Of a DNA stretch of 64,000 bases, positions 12,755 to 24,808 are shown piece after piece. How positions within the stretch are numbered: the first letter of the stretch is position 1; the number at the start of each line of letters is the position of its first letter. The position numbers and the translations under genes were made by a program. The notes beneath the pieces are model-generated. The model was not told where the DNA came from. It did not search any database and worked only from the letters and a program-made list of their open reading frames with translations. The stretch is taken from the NCBI GenBank assembly GCA_003999685.1, contig CP021232.1, forward strand, positions 1,116,001 to 1,180,000, given 5' to 3'. Source of the stretch: Taiwanofungus camphoratus (taxonomy: Eukaryota; Basidiomycota; Agaricomycetes; Polyporales; Taiwanofungaceae).

Positions 12755-14540
12755 GGCAGCAGCGCAAAGGCGAAGGAAGAGACGAAGTCAGTGCTGCTAC
12801 AGCCGGGAGCCAGAAACAAAGCATCTGAAATTTGCCGCACAATTTATATGTGTTGCCTCCTGCACATGAGCCGCTTCAAGCTTTACTGATCAAGATATCG
12901 AATTCGATGGAAGTAAGTAAACTGGCTCCGCGTCCCAAATATCCTTTGCTGAATGCTTAACTTGACACCGTCCTTCGCATTCTACAAGGTTCTATTGAGA
13001 CACACAATCGAGGATCGCTAACGTGCTACGCGACATCGTCATATATTTAATGATAAAAGTGTGTTCTGGCAGCACTGTTCAAATTTTAAGTAGAATAGTC
13101 TTCACAGCAAACACAGAGGTGGTCCACACTCGGTCACCGACCAGTATGTCGAGCATATTAGCTATGACTGAAAGTCATGAGATTGGGATATGGTGCGAAG
13201 AAGTGCGGTCAGGCGCATCCGGTGGGCGTTCTTTCGTATCTCTTCTATGATCAATCAGATATCTCTGAAGCATTTCCATGCAGGCCTTCATTGTATACAT
13301 TTTAATGTCCCCTGTACTTCATTTATACTGACCTCTCTGTTTCTTTGACTAGATGTACTCTCAGCATAGTGTTCAGCATATGGGACTGAGACCGATTCGG
13401 TCACAATGCAACAAGGTACCTACGGAGTCGCGAGGACAGTCCAGCAGCAATTGCGGATGCGGGCGAGTTGGACGCTCATGGTGGGCATGTGAACGTAATG
13501 GAGGTCATGAGACATAAGTATTTTTCAGATACTATCGAGAAGCTTTACGAAATGGTCGTCCTGCGGGTAACGCTCCGGGCTAAGCAATCCCTTACATAGG
13601 ACATGCAATCTGGCAAGAGGCCAGCAATTTCTTATATTGCCGGCCCGGCCTTCGAGCAGGACTGACGAAGTGACACTCTCACTGTTCTCTATTCTATTGC
13701 CACACTTGACATCAGCGATTCTTTGGAACAGAGGGCGTCTTAGAACTGCCGCACAAAGAAACAGGCTTATCATAAATCACCACAAAAACAAAGAACATTC
13801 GATCTCGACTTACAAGCACTATCGCTTCGTACGGGGGTAAAATGTTGTTCCGACCCGCTATCCATACCTCTGTTCCTGCCTAATCCTTTCAGGATTCATT
13901 TCCTCCAAAGCTGGCCCAGCTATACTTGCGACCGGTTGTCTGCGCGACAGCACTCAGTTTGTTTGTTGCACGGGGAGATTCGCTGAGGTTGAGCGTCGCG
14001 GACATACATCCAAGAATACCAGATGCGAACTGTGCACTCGATACTTCCCGCTCGGTTTGGCTATCGACATCGCCATGGAACCGGATCCTCACCCGACTAA
14101 GTGCCCTTTCGAGCGATGAACATCTTCCATTATATACTATCGCGGGACCATGAGATGGCTGGACGCTCCTTTGGCTAGTCTTCTTGAGCCAGCGTCAACA
14201 CTAGCCTTCTCTTGTCTTCCTTAAGATACTTTCTTGTGTCGTACAGCGTCCCTACGTTTTTGCAAAAGCAACTCTTGCCTTATGCTGGGCATCAGTTCGG
14301 CAGTGATCAAAATCCACGCCAATTTTTTGCGCATTTGACCTCTAGGTACATGCTACCGCGACTCGGAGGGGCAGAGACGCTACGAAGTGGCTTAGTCACT
14401 TCCACTGTCCTAGACGTCATCACTATAGCAGGGGTCGCACATCCGTAGTGCGTAGTTCTGTTGTCCAACTTACCATGCACGCTGCGCACTGACTCTGTCA
14501 CGAAGCAGCACATACTACGTATCTTGTATTGCTGTCTCTC
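12755..14540. other. Gene-poor stretch
   Basis: I recognise no gene in these 1.8 kb. The right-hand part of the transporter promoter lies near 12755-13000. Short frames at 13926-14153 (+) and 14212-14448 (+) look slightly protein-like but match no family I know, and neighbouring frames are closed. Confidence 0.35.
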
Positions 14541-15005
14541 ACAGATGTTATATTCACGACGACGGCCGCATTACTCTAATTGATACTGATTTCCCTCCGA
14601 CCCAGTTCGCTCACTTGAATGGCATAACTTAGACCGGATGGTCACAAAATACAAGGAACGACAAGGATTTGCAACGGGCGAGTTGTATAATCTTCACCCT
14701 CCGATCTGATTTCCAGGTGGCATTTTCAGTATTTTTGTCTCCATCGGTTACCAACGGAAATAACGAGGGACTTCTTTCCGAAAGAAGCTAATGTACATGG
14801 CTTCCCTCTCTCACCACGAGAGCAGGCGACCCGCGGAGATCCATTTGGCGGGCCTACAACATGGAACTCAATACCATGGAAAGCAACGTCCGTAAAGCAC
14901 ACTCTCAATGAGAACATGTTTGCATCAGATCATCCTCATAAATGGTCATTTGTTCATGAAGTTGAAGATCGAGCATTCACTAGAACCCCTGTACCGGCCC
15001 GCTAA
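14541..15005 (+). pseudogene. Possible uncharacterised gene remnant
   Basis: Three neighbouring stretches read like protein in different plus-strand frames: one around 14545-14620 (contains DDGRITLIDTDFPPTQF), one around 14600-14710 (contains LEWHNLDRMVTKYKERQGF and then a stop), and one around 14760-15005 (contains HGFPLSPREQAT and SDHPHKWSFVHEVEDRAF). They could be exons of a small gene or a decayed one. I do not recognise the family; the first piece faintly recalls the Asp-containing loop of kinase-like folds. No convincing start codon was found. It ends about 140 bases before the first GH28 gene. Confidence 0.3.
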
Positions 15006-15144
15006 GCATGTGTGTAGCCGGTAAGTCTGCGACTTCGGTTCTCGTGACTGGTCAGTCTCGGCCGTTACAGAGAAGCTTTCCTGGCGGAGTTCCTTAAAAC
15101 TATGCACGCCCTGCTGTTTCGGAGGCCGTTGCGTCCTAAACAGC

Positions 15145-17270
15145 ATGTTGTCGCTACTCTATTCATTGCTGATAATCGGCGTTTGGGTCGGCCAGGTGTT
15201 TGTAACAGCTTCTGGGCTCGCAGCGAATAATACTTGTTCCCTGCAACCACTAGGCGCCGGCCTGGATGACACTGACCAGGTACAACAGATACAGCAGAGT
15301 TCTTGCTGATCCTGACACGTATATTATGGCTGTCAGATCGAGGCCGCGATCACAAAGTGTGGCCACTATGGTACCACGGTCTTCGCTCCAGGTGAATACA
15401 ATGTTACCAGGTGAATTAGACTTCATGACAGCCGACGCGATCAAGTGTACTAAGTCGTCCACAGAAAGATGACGTGGGATCTCGTGTCGTCCAGGGTTGA
15501 CCTACATGGTTATCTTAACGTTGGCGCTATTTAAGGAAAATACTGTTTCGATGCTCATGTCCATGTTTTTTTCTAGTTCAAAGCTGATCTGCCATACTGG
15601 ATGAAACCGGAAAATACCTATAGAGTAATCTTCATTCAGGTATGTCCTCAAGACTTAAACACTTTCGAACTTATATTCTGGATTCGATTTTCCGCCAGAG
15701 CCAAGCGTCGTGGTTCGTAATCACAGGATCTGACTTCGTTGTTGACGCCCATAACACCGGTGGAATTATCGGAAATGGCCAGTACTGGTGGTCATGGTAC
15801 GGCACTAGCTCTCGCGACGACGGCGACGGACGGCCCGTCGCATTGACATTGTCGTACGCCACTCGGGGGACCGTCGCTAACTTCAGGATCGAAGGGCAGC
15901 CGTTCTGGTGCAACGCGATTGCAGATTCTAAAGATGTCGTCTACGACGGGATGTACTGCAATGCGACCAATACGGACCCTCTGTACTTTAACGAGAAGTA
16001 AGCAGTCATGTGTTCTATTCGATCATGTTGCTCAAGGCGAGAACTCTAGCGTCGTGCCGAATACAGATGGTATGGAACATCTCGACAAGCCCGTCTCAAA
16101 ACGACATCAGTGAATTGACCTTCATCATTCATGAAGGGATCGACACATTCCGTTCAGACAACATATCGTTGCTAAACTTCGATGTACGCTCTCACAATGG
16201 ATGTGCTGACATGGTGGCTAAGATATGAACTCACTTCAGATTACCCTCGGCGATGACTGTCTTGCGATTAAAGGCGTAAGGAGACATTCCCACTTCATGG
16301 AGTTGCGTCTTTGACAATTTTATACAGAACTCTACAAATATCTACGGCAAGAACATTACTTGTCGCGGCGGTAACGGGGTCGCCTTTGGCTCTCTTGGGC
16401 AGTATTACAACCTCGTGCGTCCTCTGTTGCCGCAGAGTATTGCACCATGAGACCTAACATGTGCTTTTGAAGTTTGACAATGTTAATAACGTCACCCTAG
16501 AAGACATGACGGTTCGACGATTGTCATCAGTATGTGAAAGCCATTGGTCTGACAGTAAATCACAGATGGTGCATCTCGACCCTAAAATCCAACCGAATAT
16601 GGGACATGGAGTGAGTGCTTGACAATTCCATGAATTATCTTGGAAGAAAAGTGACCATGCTTAAGGTGTACTTCAAGTCTTGGACCGGAACTACTATCGG
16701 CTTTCCTCCTGTTGAAGGCGGTGGAGGTCCAGGTTAGTTCTCCCTTCAAAAGTAGGAAGCAATTGATCTCAACGCCAACAGGACTCGTAACGAATGTCAT
16801 CGTACGCAATGTCCAACTCGACAATGTCACATCTCCTATCCAGCTATATCAGACAAACGGCGGTCATCCGTGAATAGCATCACCGTCCTTGGATGGATCT
16901 GTACTCATTCGTTCTGGCAGGGGTGATGCGCCTTCGCTCCTGCAATTTGCCAATTTGACTTTTGTGAACTTCACGGGATCAGCGTCCAGGAATACCCGTT
17001 TGTCTCCAGTTGTCTCTAGCAGCAAACCGACACTCACAGCTTCATGTGCAGTTGTGGACATTGAATGCAGTCCCGCCGCTCCGTGCCCAAACCTGACCTT
17101 CAAGGACATTAATATCACAGTGCCTGACGGCCAGGAGCCGGCTTACAGATGCTCGAATGTGCTCAGCCAAAATGGATTGCCAGGTGAATCCTGTGAAGTA
17201 GAGTAACTCCGTAACTAACTGATCATCACTCTGTCCTTGTTCAGGTTGCAACACTGTAGCGCAAACGTAG
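15145..17270 (+). CDS. Secreted GH28 glycoside hydrolase, copy 1 (rhamnogalacturonan-type)
   Basis: This is a pectin-degrading enzyme with a right-handed beta-helix. An N-terminal signal peptide (MLSLLYSLLIIGVWVGQVFV) leads to the mature start near CSLQPLGAG. Key segments in order: [48 protein letters not shown]; the acid motifs [12 protein letters not shown] and ITLGDDCLAIKGNSTN (both catalytic Asp sites kept); [15 protein letters not shown] where many family members have [18 protein letters not shown] (the R-I-K region, Lys kept); C-terminus ending CNTVAQT. The GHG histidine is absent, which also holds for rhamnogalacturonan-active GH28 enzymes, so I favour that group over polygalacturonase. 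There are about ten introns. Many N-x-S/T sites suggest heavy glycosylation. It is a close paralogue of the gene at 19739-21841. Confidence 0.9.
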
Positions 17271-17577
17271 CAATAGATTTTGAGAAGGGAAGAGGTGGGA
17301 TTGTGAGATCAGAAAAATGCTTGTTTGATGGCATTCTAAAAATTTTGCTCTTGTACACTTTCGTAGTCATGTTTTTGGGGAGTCTCAATCTAGTGCGGGA
17401 CGTTGAATTTACAAGCGTATAGTCAGGCGTATACGAGTCCGAGGCCGTGATTACTGGTACTGATAATATCGGCTCGCCGATCAATACTGTGTACCGGTAG
17501 GATCGAGACACCTGACCTAGCGCGTGGCAAGTATGCAAGATGTTCCATAACTTGGTCTCACCCGATCCTCGTGCATC
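17271..17577. promoter_or_regulatory. Spacer between GH28 copy 1 and cyclophilin
   Basis: These 307 bases follow the GH28 stop and must supply its 3' end and the cyclophilin promoter. No gene was recognised. Confidence 0.4.
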
Positions 17578-18411
17578 ATGGCTCCCTTGGTGTATCTCGA
17601 TATCTACATCGGTGACCGAGAGGAGTACGAATGTGGACAGGCTGCATATATCGCCACGTCCGCGCTCCTCACCAAAAACGCTTCAATCTATGGTTTGCCC
17701 ACAACGCTGTCGGAGCTATCAGAAGAAGAGCAGGAGATCCTGAAAGAACTCGATGTATTTTTATGTTCACTATGTTGCGATGTCTGTATACTCAAACCTG
17801 TTCAATGCAGAGCTCATTGCAAATGTGCTTCACACCTCCAGCGCCCCTGCTCGCTGGACGCATGGTCTTCGAGCTGGATGCGTCTCCAGGACTGGCGAAA
17901 ACGACAGCAAACTTCGTTGCATTGTGCACTGGGGAGAAGGGGATGTGCAAGAACGCTCCGAACAAGAAGTTGCATTACGTTGATTGTCCAATACATCGAA
18001 TTGTGAAGGGGTTTGTGGCACAGGGAGGAGATGTGACCAGAGGCAACGGGAGCGGCGGCGAGGTATGTCGGACACGCACTTCGATCACACGCCAATCGAC
18101 ATCAACGTCAATTCATTCATCAGTCCATCTATGGCGGCAAGTTCAATGATGAGAAAGAGGGTCTCAAGAAGAGAATGCGTCGAGGATCACTCGCAATGGC
18201 AAATTCAGGAAAGAACAGCAACTCTTCACAATTCTTTATCGTTCTGACAGACGACGAAGGCAAGCTGACGAAGATGAACGGAAAATACGTGAACTTTGGG
18301 CATTTGAAAGATGGATGGGATGTTCTCTTGCGTCTTGACGATGTCGGAGGAGGCTCAGACGGTAATCCAAGAGAGTCTGTCTGGATCGGTACATGCGGTC
18401 TAATACATTGA
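17578..18411 (+). CDS. Divergent cyclophilin-type peptidyl-prolyl isomerase
   Basis: The protein is 238 residues in three exons (introns 17755-17810 and 18063-18123, both GT-AG). Exon 1 encodes an extra N-terminal domain of 59 residues (starts [20 protein letters not shown], ends [10 protein letters not shown]). The rest is a cyclophilin domain: [26 protein letters not shown], then [48 protein letters not shown] and GKYVNFGHL. Compared with human CypA, the catalytic Arg (HRI), the Phe of GF, the Gln of QGGD and the Phe of QFF are present. The Met of GFM is Val, the Trp of the WLDGKH loop is missing and its His is Tyr. Reduced cyclosporin binding and altered activity are therefore likely. The gene sits between two duplicated GH28 genes with no evident functional link. 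Confidence 0.88.
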
Positions 18412-18469
18412 CTGTGGTCAAGAACCAGCTGAAAGTTGATCAAATATTTAAAGGCGCCAGCCAGATATG

Positions 18470-18552
18470 GGGCATTTGGCACAGTGGTAGCGCGCACGCT
18501 TTGCATTGTATTAACTTGCGTGAGGTCCAGGGTTCAATCCCCTGAATGTCCA
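18470..18552 (+). tRNA. tRNA-Ala (UGC) with 11-base intron
   Basis: A full cloverleaf can be drawn. The acceptor stem GGGCATT/AATGTCC has the G3-U70 pair that marks alanine tRNAs. The anticodon stem is CACGC/GCGTG with loop TTTGCA plus T, giving anticodon TGC. The T arm is CAGGG-TTCAATC-CCCTG and position 73 is A. An 11-base intron (TTGTATTAACT) sits after position 37, the usual place. Apart from intron and wobble base, the 72-base body equals that of the tRNA at 51464-51552. Confidence 0.95.
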
Positions 18553-18562
18553 TGGGCGTTTG

Positions 18563-18567
18563 TTTTT
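18563..18567 (+). terminator. RNA polymerase III T-run after tRNA-Ala(UGC)
   Basis: Five T residues stand about 10 bases after the tRNA 3' end, as expected for a polymerase III stop. Confidence 0.75.
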
Positions 18568-19738
18568 GTCCTTGGTTATTACTTTCCCTTAAGCTTCAGC
18601 CCCCATGCCCTCCGAGACTTTAACAACTATTCTCTCTACAAATCCATGCACAACGCGTCCTTGTCTCTGTTAGGGCGTCATAGCGGTGTCTGAAATTTCC
18701 GGTGCTTGTCCGCCTCGTGCCTTTTGCGATATTGAAGTCTATCATCGACATGCAAGTATCTCTTAAGTTCTTGGTGGTGTCAAGCTTTTCATGTTGGTCC
18801 GAAACAAAGCGATACACGCCGATGACAGTTGAGTACTGAGTCTTGGTCAGCGACTTGGTATAGGCTCCTTGTCGAGCTCGAGGGAACAGCAGGTCCCCCG
18901 CACGATACAGAACAATAAATATTCGGCTTGTGAGAGACGTCCAGCATCTGTCTTCTACCGATGATAGAGTGATCAAGTCTCAAAAACATGATCAAGTTAC
19001 TGCATGGGTGAAGGAAACACCGCACCGGGGGATCGCTGCCGGCGAGTAATAAGGTAAGCATGAGTCTCTCCGACTTCCTTCATGGTCCTTTACATTGCTT
19101 ACAAATATTACAGGGGTGTGTGTAGCAGTGTGCCAACCTCGCGCAGCAAGTAATGGACGATATATGGCTCGTTCAATCGCACCGCTGAGAGCCGCTAGCT
19201 ACAGATCAATGCAAGCTCTATTCCGAGTCATCTGGCCATATATACAAGTGCTATGACAGTTCTTTGTCCAGTTCAGGCGATCACAGGTGACCAGGAATAG
19301 TCCATGTCGAGGGACACGACGAGAAGGCTCAAGTTTCCCTGGCCATTCTAGTTCACTTCAACGATCAAAGCTAGTTGTGTTTGCCTTACATCCGTAACCT
19401 CCATCAGTCGCATTGCGGCCCACTTTTTGGTCGCCGTGCGCCTGCAATAGCCTCAATCTCTCGGCACTCCAGCGAATCGCCTCGCACCTGAAGATCATGC
19501 GCAAGAGTTCAGTCGTATTGAAGGTTGGTCACTTGGTCAATCGCGGTCGTCGTCGATGTGTGCGCCGGCCCGCCATTCACGTGACTGACCGTCCTGCACC
19601 CTGACTTTAATTCTCATGACCATTCGATCGACGTTTCACAACGTCCATGATCAATTGTCCGTTCGTTCTTAAGCTCGCATTCCTCCATGAAAATCCCGCC
19701 GCTCAATCGTTGGGAGCCTCCAATTTTCTCCAGGCAGT
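18568..19738. other. Spacer between tRNA-Ala and GH28 copy 2
   Basis: These 1.17 kb hold no recognised gene. A minus-strand open frame of 118 codons (18620-18976) has no known domain and I do not call it. The right part must contain the promoter of GH28 copy 2. By eye I see no long match to the region upstream of copy 1. Confidence 0.35.
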
Positions 19739-21841
19739 ATGCTCCGTGTTCTGTATTCGGTCTTGACGGCGAGCTTCTGGATTGGGCAGGCATTTGTGAC
19801 TGCATCAGACGTTTGGTCTAACAACAACTGTACGCTTGCACCACTAGGGGCGGGGCAGGATGATACCGATCAAGTGGGCGGGCTGGTATCATAGCATGAT
19901 GATATTTGCTGACGCGTTTATTCTGCTCGGTAGATCGAGGCTGCAATCGCCAAGTGCGGACATTACGGTACAACGGTGTTTACTCCCGGTGAATACAATG
20001 TCACTAGGTGACTAGCAAGCATTCTTATTGGAATACGCACCTCACCCATATCTAGGAAGATGACGTGGGACCTTGTCTCATCCAGAGTGGACTTACAGGG
20101 ATATTTGAATGTGAGTGTGCCGTTTGACCCGAAAGCTGCTAGTCGCCTCTGAACATCATATCTAGTTCAAGGCTGATCTCCCATACTGGATGAAGCCGGA
20201 AAACACATACAGAGTTATATTCATTCAAGTGTGTCGCGATTATCTTCCGTCAAGGTGCACTGTCTAAGACAGACCTGTTTCAGAATCAAGCCTCATGGTT
20301 CGTCATCACTGGTCACGATTTCATCGTCGACGCCCACAACACTGGCGGCATTATCGGCAACGGTCAATACTGGTGGTCATGGTACGGCAACGGCAGCCGT
20401 GTGGATGGTGACGGGCGCCCTGTCGCCCTGTCGCTGTCTCACGTCACTCGGGGTACGATTACCAACTTTCGGATCGAAGGCCAGCCGTTCTGGTGCAATG
20501 CCATAGCGGATTCTCAGGACGTAGTGTACGACGGGATGTATTGCAATGCTACCAATGCGGACCCGCTGTATTATAACCAGAAGTGAGTAGCTGCCTCCGA
20601 TCTCTGTCAGTAAAGAGACTCACGATAGCGCTGTAGCATTGTTTGGAACACCGACGGTATGGGTCATCTAGAAGCGTATGAGGAAGCTGACACTTACCCT
20701 AACAGGCATTGACACGTTTCGTTCTGACAATATAACGCTGTTAAACTGGGATGTGTGTCCATCATAGTCTGTCTACCTTCTGTGCTGTGGGTACTGATGG
20801 CCTGTGAAGATTACTCTTGGAGATGACTGCATCGCTATCAAAGGTGTAAGTGATCCTACCTGCAGACTCAAGAAACTGTTCATAGAAATATTAACAGAAC
20901 TCAACGAACATATATGCCAAGAACATCACTTGTCATGGTGGGACCGGTATTGCCTTCGGGTCCCTTGGCCAGTACTGGTATCTCGTATGTAGCATCAATA
21001 TTACTGACATTCAGGGAAGCTCCTAACGTGCCTCAGGTCGACAATGTTAATAACGTTACGTTGGAGGACGTGACCGTGAGTCGGTTATCACTTCCGTCAA
21101 GTCGTGGAAGACTGACGTCCCGATGTCTCTTGCCAAGATGGTCCGGCCCGATCCTGTGATTCAGCCTTACATGGAGCATGGCGTGAGCAATTGAGAATCT
21201 CATGAGCACAAGTGACGAGGTTAACGTCCTTCAAGGTTTATTTCAAGTCGTGGACTGGAACGACCATCGGGTTCCCTCCTTCCGGAGGGGGTGGAGGGCC
21301 GGGTGAGTCGGATCCTCCGATGCAAAGCGCACACACCTGATCCTGGCAAGGCCTAACTACGAACGTTGTGGCACGCAATTTCCAACTTGACAATGTAACG
21401 TGGCCAATACAACTGTACCAGAACAATCTCGGACACCCGTGAGTCGTTGACAAAGGAATTTGATATGCAACCAGCTGAGTCTGCGCGTTTAGTGGCGATG
21501 CGCCTTCGACCTACACGTTCGGAAATATAACGTTTGTGAACTTCACTGGAACGGCCTCGACCAACCTTTGTGCGGTTTTTCTTGTCCTGGAAACAGTAAA
21601 AATAGTCACTCATCCGTCCAAACAGTGGTTGATATGGAATGCAGCCCTGCCGCTCCATGTGGCAGTTTCAATTTCCAGGACTTTAATGTCACGACACCGA
21701 GTGGTGGTGAGCCTGTGTATAATTGTTTCAACATTGTCAGCCAGGAGGGTCTGCCAGGTGAGTTGCAGTGTGGCACAAGTTTAACGTCTTTGGACGTACG
21801 CTGATGCAGGACACCGATCAGCATGCAACACTACAGCGTAA
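19739..21841 (+). CDS. Secreted GH28 glycoside hydrolase, copy 2
   Basis: This is a paralogue of the gene at 15145-17270, with the same domain plan and similar intron positions. The signal peptide is [20 protein letters not shown]; the mature part starts near [15 protein letters not shown]. Conserved blocks include [50 protein letters not shown] and [13 protein letters not shown]. The GHG histidine is again missing (GTG here, GNG in copy 1). The lysine of the R-I-K region is kept in [15 protein letters not shown]. The C-terminus ends NTTA. The central exon (about 20285-20583) is nearly the same as copy 1 at protein level, so the duplication is fairly recent or under strong constraint. The expected product is a secreted rhamnogalacturonan-side pectinase. 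Exon borders around 21060-21180 and the last acceptor (two choices near 21811-21821) are uncertain. Confidence 0.88.
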
Positions 21842-22457
21842 GCCGAAAGCTGTGAGACGGGCTTGGAAGAGACTGATGGGCCTGTTGGATGGCTCCCACT
21901 AATCGGACGACAAGCTCAAAATTGGACTGTACGAACAACAGATCAAAAGATGGGATGTCATCACGACTTGTCTAGGACGCCGCTATCATTCTCTTCGGAT
22001 GTCTTGTCATTATATACTATCACTGTGATTAATGCTGTGTGCGACGTCCGGAGGACGAGAGAAGCCGACCTTTTTACAACCCCGTCTCTAAATATGATAA
22101 GGCGGCCGCAACATAAGCTGGACCATTAGAGACTGCGCGACGGTCGTCTGGAGACTGAGCGCAGTGGACGACGGACAGAATTCCAGCAGTCTAAAATAGT
22201 AGGCCAGACTTGAGGTTCTCCATGACAACCGAGATGCGCGGCAAGCAGACAGCCGCCAATGCTGCCAGTCGTAGTGGCATCAAAAAGGATGGCCCCGCCA
22301 ATCACACAGCCTGCTTGAAGCCCACCTACTTAGTCTCTTTCTCTTTCGTTTGGCCCGTGCTTAGGCCCCAGTTACCTTACTGTCATTTACATTAGGCCGG
22401 TCCTCACTCCTTACTTGTCCGCTGCGCAGGACGACCAATACCCTACGCTAACTAGTC
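21842..22457. promoter_or_regulatory. Upstream region of noxB-like gene
   Basis: These 616 bases hold the 3' end of GH28 copy 2 and the promoter of the NADPH oxidase gene. A pyrimidine-rich tract lies about 22325-22350. No gene was seen. Confidence 0.4.
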
Positions 22458-24808
22458 ATGGCTACTAAGTGGAAGCGCTCCTCGAGTTTCGATTTCTCGG
22501 ATGGCAAGATCCCCCCTCTGACCCAGCACCCTGACATGGATAATCCTTTTGCTGATAATGTGAACCAGCCTAGCCATCTGGAGCGCAACAAGTCGGAGCG
22601 TAGGAGGTTGCAGGGCCTGCAGAGGTCTAATCCAATGACAACGATGACACCTACCCCCTACAAGCCCCAGGGATGGCATGATAAGTGGCGAGTATGGATG
22701 ATCAATGAGGGCGGAAAGAGGCTGTTTTTCTCTTTCTTTGTCCTCCTCCATCTCTTGGTCATGGCCTTTGGATTCTCGTACTATGATCTGAAGGACAGCT
22801 TTGTGGGTGCACGCAAAACGTTTGGTATCACGTACCGTGAGTTCTTCCGCTGTGAGATCGCGAGCGTCGTTTCTGAAGTAGCTTTCGTCAGCTATTGCCC
22901 GTACGGCTGCGCTTGTTCTTCACGTCGACGTTGCATTCATTCTCCTTCCTGTCTGCCGCAACTTCATCTCATTGCTCCGTCGCACACCGCTGAATCACTA
23001 CATTCCGTTCGATAAGAACATCACATTCCACAAGGCAGTGGCATGGTCAATCGTCTTTTTTTCAGCAGTGCACATTCTCGCCCACATGGTTAACTTTGCT
23101 CGACTGGCCTTTGCTGACCCCGACGCAACCACTCCTGGCACGCGCTTCGTTGTGTTCCTCATTGCCAACTTTACTACTGGCCCTGGAGTCACCGGATGGA
23201 TCATGACGGCCGCTTTAGCTATCATGGTGTGGTACGCCATGGAGAAGCGTCGTCGCGCGCACTTCGAATGGTTCTGGTACACGCACCATCTCTTCATTAT
23301 TTTCTTCTTGAACTGGCAGCTACATGGCATGTTCTGCATGATCCAGCCTGATAGGGCTCCGTTCTGCTCATGGAATACAATCGGCGTTTTCTGGGTATGT
23401 ACCGTGGTATTAAATGCGCAATTCTATTCAATAATAAGCTTTCCTCATCGGTTAGCGTTACTGGCTTGTCGGTGGACTCATTTTCACCTTTGAACGTATC
23501 CTTCGTGAAGTCCGCTCTCGTCACAGGACGTACATCTCGAAGGTCATTCAGCACCCGTCCAACGTGATGGAGATCCAGATTAAGAAAGAGAAGACAACGA
23601 CCCGGGCTGGCCAATACATTTTCATTTGTGTGCCCGAAATATCTTACTTCCAATGGCACCCGTTCACGCTTACCAGGTGCGCCAGCGTCTTTGCTCCGTC
23701 ATTGTCTTTCCCCAGTAGGGGTTAACCTGGTTGACAACTTAGCGCGCCGGAGGAGGATTACATCTCGGTCCACATCCGTGTAGTTGGCGACTTTACTCGC
23801 GCCTTTGCGGTGGCTGTTGGATGCGATTTCGACAGTAAGACTAAGGGTGGTGATGCAGGCGGTAAGCTCATTGGTACAGACATGAACCCCCCGGTCAACC
23901 GGGTCCTACCCCGGGTCATGGTCGACGGACCCTTCGGTAGCGCCAGTGAAGATTTCCTGAATTACGAAACAGTCTTACTCGTCGGTGCCGGCATTGGTGT
24001 TACTCCATTTGCCTCGTACGTGGTCTATATTCATGATCGTACTCGTGCCCGATACGAGTGAGCCTGTCTTTGTTCAGGATCTTGAAGTCCGTCTGGTACC
24101 GCATGAACAGCTTCAACAACTCAAAACCTACCCGTCTGTCCAAGGTATGCGAGCGTTCGGCAATTTCGTCTCTCCGCTCAGCGTTAATCAACTCCCGCCT
24201 GGCCTGTGTCTGTCACAGGTCTACTTCACCTGGGTCATCCGTGATTTCGGGAGTGCGGAATGGTTCCATTCCTTGCTGCAAGCCATCGAGGAGCAGGACA
24301 CGCAGAACCGGATTGAGATCAACATCTATCTCACTGCGAAGATCAAGGAGGATGACATGAACAACATCATTGTGTGTGGTTTTATGAACTTGAGATCATG
24401 GGCTGCACAGCCCTATCTGACACGGGGTGCGCTTCTCCCGTAGGTCCAAGATGTGGGTGCTGAGAAAGACGCGGTTACCTCGCTACGTGCACCAACGCAT
24501 TACGGCCGGCCCAACTGGGACAGGGTGTTCGGCTCGATCGCCGAGAAACACCCGGAGACGGACGTCGGTGTGGTGTGTCCGGTTGCCCTTCTGATTTTCC
24601 CTGGAGGCAGTATTAACCATTGCCTTGCGGCTGTGTCTCAGTTCTTCTGCGGCCCTGCTGCGCTTTCCAAGCAACTGCACATTTGCTCCAACAAGTTCTC
24701 CACTCCCAAGGGTACCAAGTTCTTTTTCGGAAAAGGTGCGTTTGGACTAGCTGCACGTTGCTTCCGTGTGGTGATGACACCGTGTCTGGCCCTGCAGAGA
24801 ACTTCTAA
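22458..24808 (+). CDS. noxB: NADPH oxidase, NoxB type
   Basis: The enzyme moves electrons from NADPH through FAD and two hemes across the membrane to make superoxide; fungal Nox enzymes act in differentiation, fruiting and infection. The protein is about 560 residues. The N-terminal cytosolic extension (about 80 residues before [19 protein letters not shown]) is the feature separating NoxB from the shorter NoxA. Six membrane helices follow with heme histidines in [20 protein letters not shown] and [16 protein letters not shown]. The FAD site [20 protein letters not shown] and the NADPH sites [14 protein letters not shown] and [12 protein letters not shown] follow, and the protein ends GKENF, the usual Nox C-terminus. 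The ATG at 22458 opens [13 protein letters not shown]. Splices read by eye include one joining GITYP to [13 protein letters not shown] near 22840-22900 and the last one placing only a few codons after 24797. Confidence 0.94.

Noticed and set aside
18620-18976. 118-codon minus-strand frame between tRNA-Ala and GH28 copy 2
   Set aside because: No recognised domain, and competing frames are of similar length; insufficient support.
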